This document shows positions 25,601 to 34,214 of a stretch of DNA of 64,000 nucleotides, piece by piece; the stretch's first letter is position 1, and each line of letters begins with the position of its first letter. This DNA comes from Liolophura sinensis (taxonomy: Eukaryota > Mollusca > Polyplacophora > Chitonida > Chitonidae). A program made the position numbers and the translations under genes. The notes below the pieces were generated by a model. It worked only from the letters and a program-made list of their open reading frames with translations, did not search any database and was not told the DNA's origin. The stretch spans positions 8,922,281 through 8,986,280 of the forward strand of contig NC_088301.1 in NCBI RefSeq assembly GCF_032854445.1, in the 5' to 3' direction.

Positions 25601-27478
25601 TATCTCCAAAACTTATCATGATTTATTTTTCAAATTTGGTATTCCTATAGCTGTCTGATTTTTTGTTTGTTTGTTTTTTAAGAAAATTCCTTAATTTTTT
25701 AGCTTGCTTTATGAACTAAGGAGAGGTACTGTGAGAGGGGGATCAGGAGCTGTTGGTGGCGGTGGCGGTGTCCAGTTTGGTTAAAGTTTTTGGCCAGTCA
25801 TAGGGATGCACCCATAGTATACAGATAGCTAATCATCGGTAGTGATTTGCATATCAAAGACCAAGGAAGTCCTTTACCTCATAGCTCAACATTTTGTTCA
25901 GATATTTACAGGGTAGCAGTTGCCTCCCATAGAACATGGATTGCCAAATGCAGGTTGCGATTTGCATAACAAAGACCTCTGTGTTAAAGAAATGCATTAA
26001 ATCTGCACAGTGTCTTTTCTTACCAGAGCAATGATTTACAACTCCATAACATATGAAGTCATTGCTCTGCGATCCTTGCTCCTTTCTTGTTGACCTGCCC
26101 CAAAAGCACAGTTGGTAGAGCGTCTGCTTCAGGAGCGGTAGATCCAGGGCCAGTCCTGGGTCAAGTCACACCTAAGACCTTAAAAGAGGAAGTTGTAACT
26201 TCGTCACTTAGCATTCAGCAACAACTGGTTGACCCGTATCGCGGGACAGCTTTCATGCCTTAGGTAAGGCGTCTCATTGAAGCAGCACTAGATAAAAGAG
26301 TGGTGGAAACAAGTCCTGCAACAAGGAGGCACAGTACATGCACTCCAAGGATTCCTTCGTCATATGACTGAAAAATTGTTAAGTAAACCGCAAGTACTCA
26401 CTCACTCCTTTCTTGTTAATTTAATGGCAAGATCTTAGCACTATATGATTAGAGAATAATATTTGTGTATGACAGTGTCAGTCATTATACTTTTTTTTGG
26501 TTTAGAGGTCAATATTTGAATGTATCACATGACATGAAAATTATTCAGTTTTGCAAACTGCTCAATCAGGCAAGCTACCAGTATTCTCTGAAAGCCTTGT
26601 TAATTTTTACCAGGTTTTGCAGATTTTGTAAATTTCCTTGGGTTTGAGTGTTACTGTAATTACACTGTAAACCACTGTGGCTGTGTTTCTGTACATTCCC
26701 CATCACTACAAAATCCCTAAGGGGCATTTTGTGTATGTTGTAAACACCAAGCGCAGCATCTAATTTTTACGGTTACCATGGCAACTGACTTGGCGGAGTC
26801 GTCTTAGATTTTGGTGGTTGTGGCTGTTAGTGAGATAGAAATACAAATAAAACAACCACTTAAGTATTCCTTGCATGCCTTACCAATCTCCTCTTAATTC
26901 TTTGATTGTGTTTTACCAGGTCTGTTGATGATCCAAGTAAATCTGGCTTACTGGCTGAGGAGGATGATTCCTGGGGAGGATGGGGAGGAAATGATTGGCA
27001 GGACCAGCCCACCAAGGGAAAGGATGATGAGGACTTTGAGGCGTGGTTAAATGATGACTCCGCCCCCTCTGATTCCAAACCCAGATCTCAGAATGTGAAA
27101 AAGCAGCAGTCTAATTCTTCAGAAGGTTGGGACGATTGGTCCGGATGTGGTGGAGAAAATGATAGCTGGGGATCATGGGATGTGGGCTCAACAACAAACA
27201 ACAAATCAACGTCTTCTAAAACTTCAAAGAGTTCTTCCAAGGACAAAAAACCTATCAAGGCTGCCGAAGGTTGGAATGATGCGAATTGGGATAATGGTTT
27301 TACTTCTGCCGAGCCAGCTCTCGGGAACCTCGTAGACCTGGGTGGTGCAGAAGAAAGCTCAGGTTGGGACAATGAGGTATGGGAAAATGAGGACGATGAA
27401 TGGCAGTCATTGGATGTCAACAGCAGTAACAAATCCTCGAAAAAGTCCTCCTCGGGAAAGTTTCGGAAAGGAGATTAA
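10552..27478 (+). CDS. ARFGAP1: ArfGAP1 (Arf1 GTPase-activating protein), 3' part, five exons
   Basis: Coding exons: 10552-10617, 11673-11732, 20827-20886, 21734-21861, 26920-27478. Joined, they give 290 aa plus TAA with every junction in phase and GT-AG introns. Family knowledge: ArfGAP1 stimulates GTP hydrolysis on Arf1 at the Golgi, drives COPI coat turnover, and senses curved membrane through ALPS amphipathic helices. Seen here: an ATK-rich helix ending GQSVNEK, two copies of a VK(E/D)...SLA(N/S)K segment, then STKGWKDLSSLWGE, all matching the region around ALPS2 of animal ArfGAP1. A long Ser/Asp/Trp-rich tail follows, with WGGW, WDDW, WGSW and WDNEVW clusters; such tryptophan motifs in this family bind the delta-COP and AP-2 adaptor domains. 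The N-terminal GAP zinc finger is not in the window, so the gene is partial on the left. Assignment rests on recalled family similarity, not a search. Confidence 0.88.
10743..10952 (+). repeat. 42-bp minisatellite, five copies
   Basis: Five head-to-tail units beginning GTTTTGTCTGCTGTATATG and ending CATTTTTGGA, with one or two substitutions each. It lies 125 bp after the exon A donor. Because 42 is a multiple of three, it yields repetitive ORFs in several frames, which I treat as non-coding. Confidence 0.93.
10953..11672. other. intron between exons A and B1, remainder
   Basis: AT-rich intron sequence; no further exon or mobile element recognised. Confidence 0.6.
11673..11732 (+). CDS. ARFGAP1: ArfGAP1 exon B1 (ALPS2 segment, copy 1)
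   Basis: A 60-nt exon, phase 0 at both ends, encoding 20 aa (VKEAKIYDN...SSLANK). It is bounded by TTTACGCACAG and a consensus GTAAGTAT donor. It is the closest match to vertebrate VKEGKIFDD...SQLASK. It has the same length, phase and start/end residues as exon B2 about 9.1 kb downstream, so the two are tandem duplicates. B1 carries more charged residues (E, K, D, E) than B2. It could be used together with B2 or alternatively to it; the sequence does not decide. Confidence 0.88.
11814..12374. mobile_element. 561-bp MITE with TTAA ends
   Basis: Perfect 16-bp terminal inverted repeats TTAAAGGAGAAGAAAA at both ends, extending imperfectly to about 22 bp (next bases TTTAAA/CTTAAA). TTAA at the outer edge fits a piggyBac-type target duplication. 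There is no coding capacity. It sits 81 bp after the exon B1 donor, between the two duplicate ArfGAP1 exons. Confidence 0.82.
14087..14222 (+). mobile_element. SINE family 1, head fragment
   Basis: tRNA-like head GGCCTCTGTGGCCGAGAGGT (box A-like TGGCCGAGAGG) and box B-like GAGTTCAAGTCC about 65 bp later. It is truncated just into the body and then degenerate (CTGCCAGCAACCAGCAG). Confidence 0.82.
16808..17015. mobile_element. 208-bp MITE with ~45-bp inverted repeats
   Basis: Both ends read inward TTGACTGTAATATTTT, then GTTTATTGGGGTATA(A/C)AC and a poly-A run; the arms differ at only a few positions over about 45 bp. The central segment is unrelated and non-coding. The arms would fold into a long hairpin. 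Confidence 0.85.
18387..18979. mobile_element. 593-bp element with 65-bp inverted terminal arms
   Basis: Arms at 18387-18451 and 18915-18979 are reverse complements with about four mismatches over 65 bp (outer CACTGGTAAAGC / CACTAGTAAAGC, inner GCCAAGCCAGAAGCAAGC). The interior has no ORF of note. The low divergence implies recent insertion or gene conversion between arms. Confidence 0.85.
18978..19011 (+). repeat. GT microsatellite and G-run
   Basis: (GT)8 followed by GAGGGTT and about 12 G, directly at the right end of the 593-bp inverted-repeat element. Confidence 0.9.
20827..20886 (+). CDS. ARFGAP1: ArfGAP1 exon B2 (ALPS2 segment, copy 2)
   Basis: A 60-nt exon, phase 0 at both ends, encoding 20 aa (VKDGTLLND...SGLASK). 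The acceptor is TATGTATTTGTAG and the donor GTAAGATA. It aligns end to end with exon B1 and with the single vertebrate segment. The polar face is almost purely Gly/Ser/Thr with bulky L, L, V, M, L on the other face, which is the classical ALPS composition, more so than B1. Exon C follows after 847 nt of intron. Confidence 0.87.
21500..21660 (+). mobile_element. SINE family 1, 5'-truncated
   Basis: Body GTGGGAAGATCTTCCGGCAA through TATTCTTGAGTATGGCGTA and an A-rich tail. A small insertion (AACTAG) interrupts the conserved GTGAAATATTC motif. It lies in the intron just upstream of ArfGAP1 exon C (74 bp from the acceptor). Confidence 0.85.
21734..21861 (+). CDS. ARFGAP1: ArfGAP1 exon C (end of ALPS2 and linker)
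   Basis: A 128-nt exon, starting phase 0 and ending with two bases of a codon. The acceptor is TTGTCCCCAG and the donor GTAAGCGG. It encodes LTSVSTKGWKDLSSLWGE then a Ser/Thr/Ala linker ending LLAMKADG. The KGW(K/R)D core is characteristic of ArfGAP1. The split GG|G codon is completed by exon D, which confirms the junction. The ALPS2 helix runs across the B2/C or B1/C junction, so choice of B exon changes the same amphipathic helix. Confidence 0.88.
22254..22415 (+). repeat. dispersed repeat, copy 2 (see 168-325)
   Basis: Same-orientation relative of 168-325, sharing GTAATTCTTCAA, GCATGTTTGC and TGATAAAATTATACTTTTTG with small indels. It lies in the intron between exons C and D. Confidence 0.65.
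22922..22964. mobile_element. minimal mariner-like MITE ends
   Basis: TACAGGGTGTC...GACACCCTGTA within 43 bp: two terminal inverted repeats of the 23642-23875 family fused with almost no interior, flanked by TA. Confidence 0.65.
23642..23875 (-). mobile_element. mariner-type MITE with transposase N-terminal remnant
   Basis: TA-flanked 30-bp terminal inverted repeats starting CACGGTGTCCCAGAAGT / CAGGGTGTCCCAGAAAT. Near the right end, a minus-strand ATG (23777-23775) opens MANKPTVQERVELVNMFERD, which resembles the N-terminal helix-turn-helix of Tc1/mariner-like transposases. The frame runs only a few dozen codons before reaching the other end. It looks like an internally deleted autonomous element. 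Confidence 0.7.
26092..26404 (+). mobile_element. SINE family 2, full length with 13-bp target duplication
   Basis: Flanked by perfect CTCCTTTCTTGTT at 26079-26091 and 26405-26417. The tRNA-like head has box A-like AGTTGGTAGAGCG and a box B-like segment near GGGTCAAGTC. The conserved body contains GAGGAAGTTGTAACTTC, GCAGCACTAGATAAAAGAG and CAACAAGGAGGCACA, and the tail is GTACTCACTCAC. The same family occurs at 58176-58539. Confidence 0.9.
26920..27478 (+). CDS. ARFGAP1: ArfGAP1 last coding exon D (Trp/acidic tail)
   Basis: 559 nt: one base completing the Gly codon from exon C, 185 codons, then TAA. The acceptor is GTGTTTTACCAG. The protein is low complexity: Asp/Glu, Ser, Lys and about 18 Trp arranged as WGGWGGNDW, WDDW, WGSWDVG, WNDANWDNGF and WDNEVWENEDDEW, ending in a basic Ser/Lys stretch (KSSKKSSSGKFRKGD). 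Trp-acidic motifs of this kind in ArfGAP1 bind the mu-homology domain of delta-COP and endocytic adaptors. The segment FEAWLNDD also resembles a WLNDD motif that lies between the GAP domain and ALPS1 in vertebrates; this may be coincidence. Confidence 0.9.
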
Positions 27479-27583
27479 CATAGCCCTTCCTTAAGACTTC
27501 AAAATTTTTTGTCCATCGAGAGTGTTGTTAAATGAACACCTATTTACATTTACAGCACTTCTCAGTTTCAAAACAGATGAGGT

Positions 27584-27589
27584 AATAAA
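27584..27589 (+). promoter_or_regulatory. candidate polyadenylation signal of ArfGAP1
   Basis: AATAAA about 105 nt after the stop codon, the first such hexamer downstream. A short 3'UTR is plausible, but longer ones cannot be excluded. Confidence 0.4.
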
Positions 27590-29985
27590 CACATTTGTGA
27601 TCCAGTCAAGAATGGAATTACCAGTAAACATGTATATCTTTGTGTACAAATACGAGTGTGAACGGAGAATTATGGAGCTGTGACTGCAAATGCCTGGCAG
27701 TATTGTCAGAATTATCTCCAAGTTGAATGTTTTTACCTGCTCTGAAGATTAATGTGACTATAATAATAGTGTGATAATGAAACTGAAAGGCTGGACCAGA
27801 GTTGTTATGGGAAAACTTACATGACCAGAACCCCTGATGTCTTTTGAGAAGAAATTCTGTTGATGTGTACGTGGATGGAACATCTGAAGCAGGGTCTCAG
27901 AATAGTATTAATCAGACTGGCTGTTCTCTGCAAGCATCCCAGTAGTGAGTTACTGGCCTACTCGTGGCCTGCATGTAGGTTGCCTGTGGACTGATTATGG
28001 AATGTTGAAAGTTGGCTGTTTATCGTGACCCATGAATAGCAAGTGAACCGTGAAGGCAAGGTATAATATAACAAGTGGAGTCCCAGAAGCTACTTACAAG
28101 CATGCTAGTGGTGAACTGGTGGGAAACTAGTGGCATGCCACAGAGAACCTTCAGCCTGCATGGTACTGTACAGTGACTTAAACCGGACAGTAATTTAATT
28201 AACCTCACTGAATTGTGAGATTGCTTTATGATTTCACACAGATGTGGAGTAAATTATTTATGACCTGTGTACATCTAGATCTAGATGTGTTGCATCAAAA
28301 TAGTAATATTTTAGTATGTTTAAATGGAGAAATGGTCATCTTTATAGAGAGGTATGCTGTTCATTCTGACATTGGAGTCGCAGGCGCTACATAGTAACAC
28401 ATGTACATATTTACCATGCCACAAGTTTTTTGTGTTATTTTTTTCTTTGTGCTTTACTGATTTGTCCCAAAAGTGATAAAGTCATACAGTACTTGCATGT
28501 ACGTGATTGATAATTTATTGGAGCTTTACATGATTCCCGTCACAAATGGACCAATACATTGCACAAATGCAGTCTGACATTTTTGTGAGTACACGTAGGT
28601 AAATATTTTATAAGAAAACTTCCATTTTGTATGCTTCAGATTTACATGTAGTTGAATTGTCCAGATTTCACAATTTCATGAGCGTATGAAAAGGTCTGTT
28701 CAAACTATCTTCAAAGGATTCCAAGAATACTATAATTGATTCCGAATGAATTTGCATTTATTGAGGTATTAAAGCATTATACATGCAGTACCATCATCCT
28801 GACGTGCAGGTATCCAGGCTGTCCTTCATCAGGAAAACGCTTTCTCACCTGTAGAGGAACAAACTTCATGCAGGTTAATATACTGACATTCTATTCCTGG
28901 GAAATTTGTCGTCACGAAGATCGGAATATGATCAGACTGACATGTAAAATTTAGGACATTTTACGCACGAGAGGAATACTATGAACAAAGGTTTAGATCT
29001 TCTGGACTCATCTGTTCAAAACTGTTTTAAATACTTAGAACCAGAGTTAACTTTAAGCCTTCAGTCTTCAGTTTTGTACTTGGTCCAAAAATAATTGTGT
29101 GAAAGTACATGTATATTAAACATGATATAAATCTGTAGTTGTTTCATTTGGTCCCTATATAGCTGTATCAGTTTCTGGGTTTTGTTAACATGGTAATTAA
29201 ATGACTTGATACTGGTATTAGCTACTGCACTTTTAGATAAGAGGGACTTCATAAGGAATTAAGCGTTTCTTTCTCATTAAACCTAAAAAGACTTCTTTTG
29301 TGTTGTCATTGCTGATTGGCCAAACCATACTGCTGGATTCTGAAATGCAGAGTGAAGACATTTATAGGCCAAACGCTGTACATATTAAACATGTATGTTA
29401 AATGTTGTCGTTTATGATTAACCTATAAACAAGCATGTATGTACTTGTGGCAATGTTTGACGCTCTGTGATTTGACTATGATATAAGTTACATGTATGCG
29501 TAGAAAACATTGGTTGTATGGGGAAAATGGAGTGCATATGAGACTGGTTGCATTGATTTTTTTTCTTTTTTTGTCCCAAATAATGGTATTACTTTACTGT
29601 TCATGTGTCCCCAGGACCACATTCCATGATGGGAAAAATTCACACCAGATTTATGATTGCAGACAAATACTTTAAACTCTGTACAGGATTATGAAAAACT
29701 TGCCCTGTGAAACGCTCAGTTTGTTCATTCAGATTTCACACAGACACCATATTGATTGAGAAATCAGTGTACATGTATGCTTTTCTTTGTTGACACAAAA
29801 CGGAAATTTGTTTGAATAACGATGTATTTTAATTGATGCATGCGTTCTGCAATTTAATGTTAGTAAATGTTACAATGTAGAAAAAATGTCGAGCATTGGT
29901 TTCACTGGTTAAGCTGTTTTTTGTTGATTTCTTTTTCCATTTGGACCAGTCCCAATGTAGAATTTGCAGATAGATTATGTTGGAA

Positions 29986-30277
29986 GATATGCCAAATATT
30001 GAAAAGATCATGTAGGAAGAGAGACAAATTTTGACATTACATAGGATTCTTCCCGTTGGCAAACAAGTGTCTTATCACTACTTGAACTACATAAACATAA
30101 AAGGAAATGACCTTTACAAAAATCAAAGTAGGATATGCCAGATATTGAAAAGATAATGTAGGAAGGGAGACAACTTTTGAAATTATATAGGATTCTTCCC
30201 CTTGGCAAACAAGTGTCTTATCACTTCTTGAACTACATAAACATAAAAGGAAATGACCTTTATGAAAATCGAAGTAG
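29986..30277 (+). repeat. 146-bp tandem duplication
   Basis: Two adjacent copies starting GATATGCC(A/G)ATATTG and ending AAAATC(A/G)AAGTAG, at 29986-30131 and 30132-30277, about 92% identical by eye. No coding sense. Confidence 0.9.
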
Positions 30278-31877
30278 GAATCACGAAATAGATCACTTAA
30301 AATTATGCAAAGATATACTTTCATTTATTTTGGTAGATTTTTGTGAAAATAGTTAAAAGGCTAGAGTTTATGAACTATACTATCAGAGTTTAAGAACTCT
30401 GACATCACAGGAAGGTTTTCTAACTCTTAATCATGACAATGATTGTTGGAATAACTGTTTTTACCCATGAGTAAAAGATTACTGAAACTAATGTTCCCAA
30501 AAACTCCTTCCTTCTGATGAACATCAGGGAAAAAAGATGATGTGACGCCAGAGTTCCTAGATTCTGTCAATATGGCTCATAAATCCCACCATACCATTCA
30601 AATATTTGAATGACTTTCAACACTCTTAAATAAAAATAAGTGATATTATTTTTACGCATAGTTTTCAGTTATCTATATGATGACCCTTACTTAATTTTTT
30701 AGCTTTCTTTTAATTTAAGTACAAACAAAAATTTGAAGGGAGGAAGTTTGGTGAGAATCTGTGAAACTTTGTAACCCTATGCCATCTAGTCAGCCCAGGA
30801 GTTTATTTTTCCGTATCATATAACATTTAAATCTTCATTCATGTGTTAATCTTTAATTTGCATCCGGTAACCTTGGCAATCAAGCCATAATATTCTACTT
30901 ATGAACAGATACATTTATCAGTGACAGGTACTTAGGTGTACATGTATTTGGGGAAAATTTTAATAAAAGAAGTAATGCTCATTGAAATTGTTCCATAATA
31001 AGTGCTTAAATGAAGGTACATGTGTGCATATCTGTTATTGGGCCTTTATAGTCATAAATGTGCAAAATCATCTGATCAAATACTTACCAGCTTTACACAC
31101 ATTGTGTACTAATGCATTGATAAACAAATATTTAACACCTACGAAACAGTTTAAAGGAATCTGTCTACGCATTTTAATGTCAAAAGTCTGCATTGCATAC
31201 AAAACCTGATTTGGTTGCTTTTTTTCTTTTCCTTTTTTGTTAGATGGGGGTGGGGAGTTCTGTTTCAGTTTCGGCCTACCAAATATAAAACATTAAAAAT
31301 AAATAATTCAACAAGAAACTATTCCATTACTCATCATTTCATTTTTCAACATCTGAATCTCTAAATAATGATTCACTGTGTGTTTTACAGGTTATAATGG
31401 AAGAGGAATCGTGCATTACCTTTGATTGATAGACGTAAGATACATGACAGACTTGTTTACTGCAATGTAGTTGTTATATGGTGCAGTGCGTTAGTGCAGG
31501 AAGGTACATGCATGAGAAATCGATGTAATCTGTTTGCTGTCATACATATCTTTACAATGTCAACCTGGTTCGTCTGTTGTGTACATTGGCTTCACCCGTA
31601 AATTTTTGGTAACATTTGGACTGAAACATGTTGCAGAGTGGTTGTTCAGTTTGTAATGAGAGTCAGTGAGTGTTAGCCTATAATATTGTGGATTTGATGT
31701 TGATTTTGATATAACACCAAAGGTATGAGTGCTGTGGCAATAGCCTAATTCCTCAACCTATTCTGATATGAAAGAGCAACTTTCAGTGCCATTTAAGCAC
31801 TTTCTAAATTTTGATTTTGAAGACAAAACTACATCGGTTGGATTGGCCAGTGTTGGGGCTTCACAAAAATTACAATT

Positions 31878-31960
31878 TTATCAGAAAACACAGAGAAATG
31901 CTTTCCGAATCTGCTTGAATAAACATCTTGCAAACATGCGGAAAGGTTGAACTACAGTAC
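31878..31960 (+). repeat. fragment related to 37646-37734
   Basis: About 80 bp shared with sequence just upstream of the DIRS-type RT: CACAGA(G/A)AAATGC...CTTGCAAACAT(G/A)CG(G/A)AAAGGT. One frame reads NK(H/Y)LAN(M/I)RKG in both. Probably a second remnant of the same element. Confidence 0.5.
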
Positions 31961-32282
31961 CTTGTTTATGTATTTATGTTGCTGCAGTGTGTCTGAGGTA
32001 TTATTAAGCCTGCTGTGAAAGAGAGATTGAATGTTGGATTGGAGTGCGAGGGATGTATTTAGGAGTCGCGTACATTTCAAGAGGGACTCCCAGCAAATGT
32101 ACATGTATGTGACATTTGTTGTTGAAGTGATCAATAAATGTGTAAATGGGATATTTTGTGTTTTGCCTGTTTATTTGACATGTTTGCAGGATGTGAAAAA
32201 ATGTGCCAACAATTCTGTTACATTTATGAAAATGTGAAAAAGCAAATTGATGCTTGTTTTATTTGGCGGTCTATTCTTTATG

Positions 32283-32500
32283 TGGAGGCGCCAGCGCAGC
32301 GCAATGACCCAAGTGCCTCTCACTTATGCAGTCGCTGTGAGTTCAAGTCCAGCTCATGCTGGCTTCCTTTCCGGTCGTACGTTGGAAGGTCTGCCAGCAA
32401 CGTGCGGATGGCCGTGGGTTTCCTCCTTGCTCTGCCTGGTTACCCCCACCATAATGCTAGGTGCCGTCATATAAGTGAAATATTCTTGAGTAATAAGAAA
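32283..32500 (+). mobile_element. SINE family 1, near full length
   Basis: Degenerate head, box B-like GAGTTCAAGTCC, body TTGGAAGGTCTGCCAGCAA, and 3' end AAGTGAAATATTCTTGAGTA. The two small ORFs across it are shadows. Confidence 0.87.
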
Positions 32501-33124
32501 TAATTCAGACACATATAATAAATAATTAAGTCGTATGCTGAGGAGATCTAGGTGCCCAGATTAAACCATGCACTACCCTTCTCCAGGTACTTGACACAAC
32601 TCCTGACTTAAAGCTACAGTCAAACTATATAGCGAAAACCAGTCTTAGCTGGGACAAACTTTGATTTGAAACGTAATGATGCCGATGACCAGACAAATTA
32701 CATGCATTTCAACAGCAAAATATATTACTGAATTCATCCAGAAAAAATGGAGACGCCATCAACGTTGATGGATTCAATCATGCCTGGCTACACAACCAGA
32801 GAAGGCAATAAATAGTAATATAGTATACATATATATATATATATATTTGAAGTGACCGTAGTATAACATATTCTGGTCGTAAGACACTCGTGCAAGCGCT
32901 AGTTAAGACAACCAATTACAAGTTTTGTCTCTGTCATACTGAAAATCCCTTAGGGATATATTTGGAGCGTCTGGTGTTGCTGATCAAGCTTAGGCACGTT
33001 CTAAAATGCCGTTTGCCCCAGAAAGAGAAAAGCAGGGACATTTACCCGCCAATAACCACAATCCTCAACGGATGACTGGAGAGTTCATTTACTACCCTTA
33101 AGTAAGGCTCACAGTACGCACTCT

Positions 33125-33463
33125 GTAAGACAGATCGGAAGCTGGGGACCACGTGATCTCCTTGGTAAGAAACGGCGTAGGTGACGTAAACGGTCCTCCC
33201 AACGTTATTGCATAGGAAAATGCAAGAACGAATATTTTAGTCAGCGATCTTGTATCCGCTGGATGTGTATAATTTTCAGTTTTCCAGATAGTCTGAGTAT
33301 TTCTGCAGAGTTGTTGTGGTGCTATTTTGTACAACTAAGCCTTACTGGTCGCTAGCAAAGTGGCAAAAAGTGACCTTTTCCCCAATGCTATAACATTGGG
33401 CGGCCATTTTGTTTTCGACACGAAAGAGTGGTCGTTTGACCTCAAATTTCCAACCCGTCTTAC
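33125..33463 (+). mobile_element. 339-bp repeat element, copy 1
   Basis: Starts GTAAGACAGATCGG and ends CCGTCTTAC (short terminal inverted repeat GTAAGAC). About 85% identical over its length to 41023-41356 in the same orientation. Both contain a perfect internal palindrome CCCAATGCTATAACATTGGG (loop base varies) followed by CGGCCATTTTGTTTT. A third, inverted fragment lies at 41650-41760. A MITE is the simplest reading. Confidence 0.75.
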
Positions 33464-33608
33464 AGAATAGCAAAGCCAGCGATGGAAAACGAGCCAAAGA
33501 ACTGAGAAATGTTTGTAATAACTCAAGGAAATCTCTTTAACTTAACTCTAATTGACGAAAACAAATAAGAATCTCGAAAATATCGGAAGTCATTAACGAC
33601 GGTTCTAT

Positions 33609-33809
33609 CAAGAATATTTCACTTTTTTGACGGCGACTAGCATTATGGTCGGAGGAAACCCACGACCATCTGCAGGTTGCTGGAAGATCTTTCCATGTAC
33701 AGCTGGAAAGGAAGACTGTATGAGCTGAACTCACAGCGACAGTATTGGACAGAGGCTCCTGAGTTATTGCTACGCGCTGTGACGCCAACCACTCGGCCAC
33801 AGCTTCCTC
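33609..33809 (-). mobile_element. SINE family 1, near full length
   Basis: Minus-strand copy: head with GGCCGAGTGGTTGGCG, body AGATCTTCCAGCAACCTGC, and a 3' end with GAAATATTCTTGA. The tail is eroded. Confidence 0.87.
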
Positions 33810-34000
33810 CAATATGTATATTATTGATAAATGAGTTGCCACTTGTATAGTTGAATAAGTAAAATCTAAGCCGCAAAAAATGCTAAATTTCTTCAGAAAT
33901 TGCAGTCAGCTCAAACAGACGCGTTTATAGAAATAACTCGCGCCTTACTGAACAAGGCTAATAACATTTAAGGCACTTTTGAATGCCTCATAAGGGCCAC

Positions 34001-34214
34001 AGTATGCCTCCAGTAATACCAAAGGTGATGAAACGAAGGGACGAAGTTACAATGCGAAGAGGCCCCATCGTTCTATCGCGACTTCGGATTATCGTATCTT
34101 CGTCTTTTCGCTTCGCAACTTCGCCCCGTCGCTTCTTCGTATCGCAACTGCACCTCCTCGCATCGCAACTTTGCCTCTTCGCTTCATCGCCCTTGATATT
34201 ACTGGAGGCATACT
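34001..34214. mobile_element. 214-bp near-palindromic fold-back element
   Basis: Outer 18 bp AGTATGCCTCCAGTAATA is perfect at both ends. The arms continue to match at about 80% for roughly 65 bp, reading GATGAA(A/G)CGAAG and AAGTT(A/G)C(A/G)ATGCGA. The interior is made of degenerate CTTCGC / GCAACTTCG words. CpG content is far above the neighbouring sequence. Confidence 0.82.

Larger units (their letters stand above)
21862..26919. other. ArfGAP1 intron between exons C and D
   Basis: A 5-kb intron with mariner-end fragments (22922, 23642), a SINE family 2 insertion with target duplication (26092) and a dispersed repeat. The 114-codon ORF near 24645-24989 shows no domain and no splice context, so it is not called. 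Confidence 0.6.
27479..33124. other. 3' flank of ArfGAP1 and intergenic DNA
   Basis: 3'UTR first, then AT-rich intergenic sequence with a 146-bp duplication (29986-30277), a fragment shared with 37646-37734 (31878-31960), a SINE (32283-32500) and an AT microsatellite near 32825-32846. No gene recognised. Confidence 0.6.
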
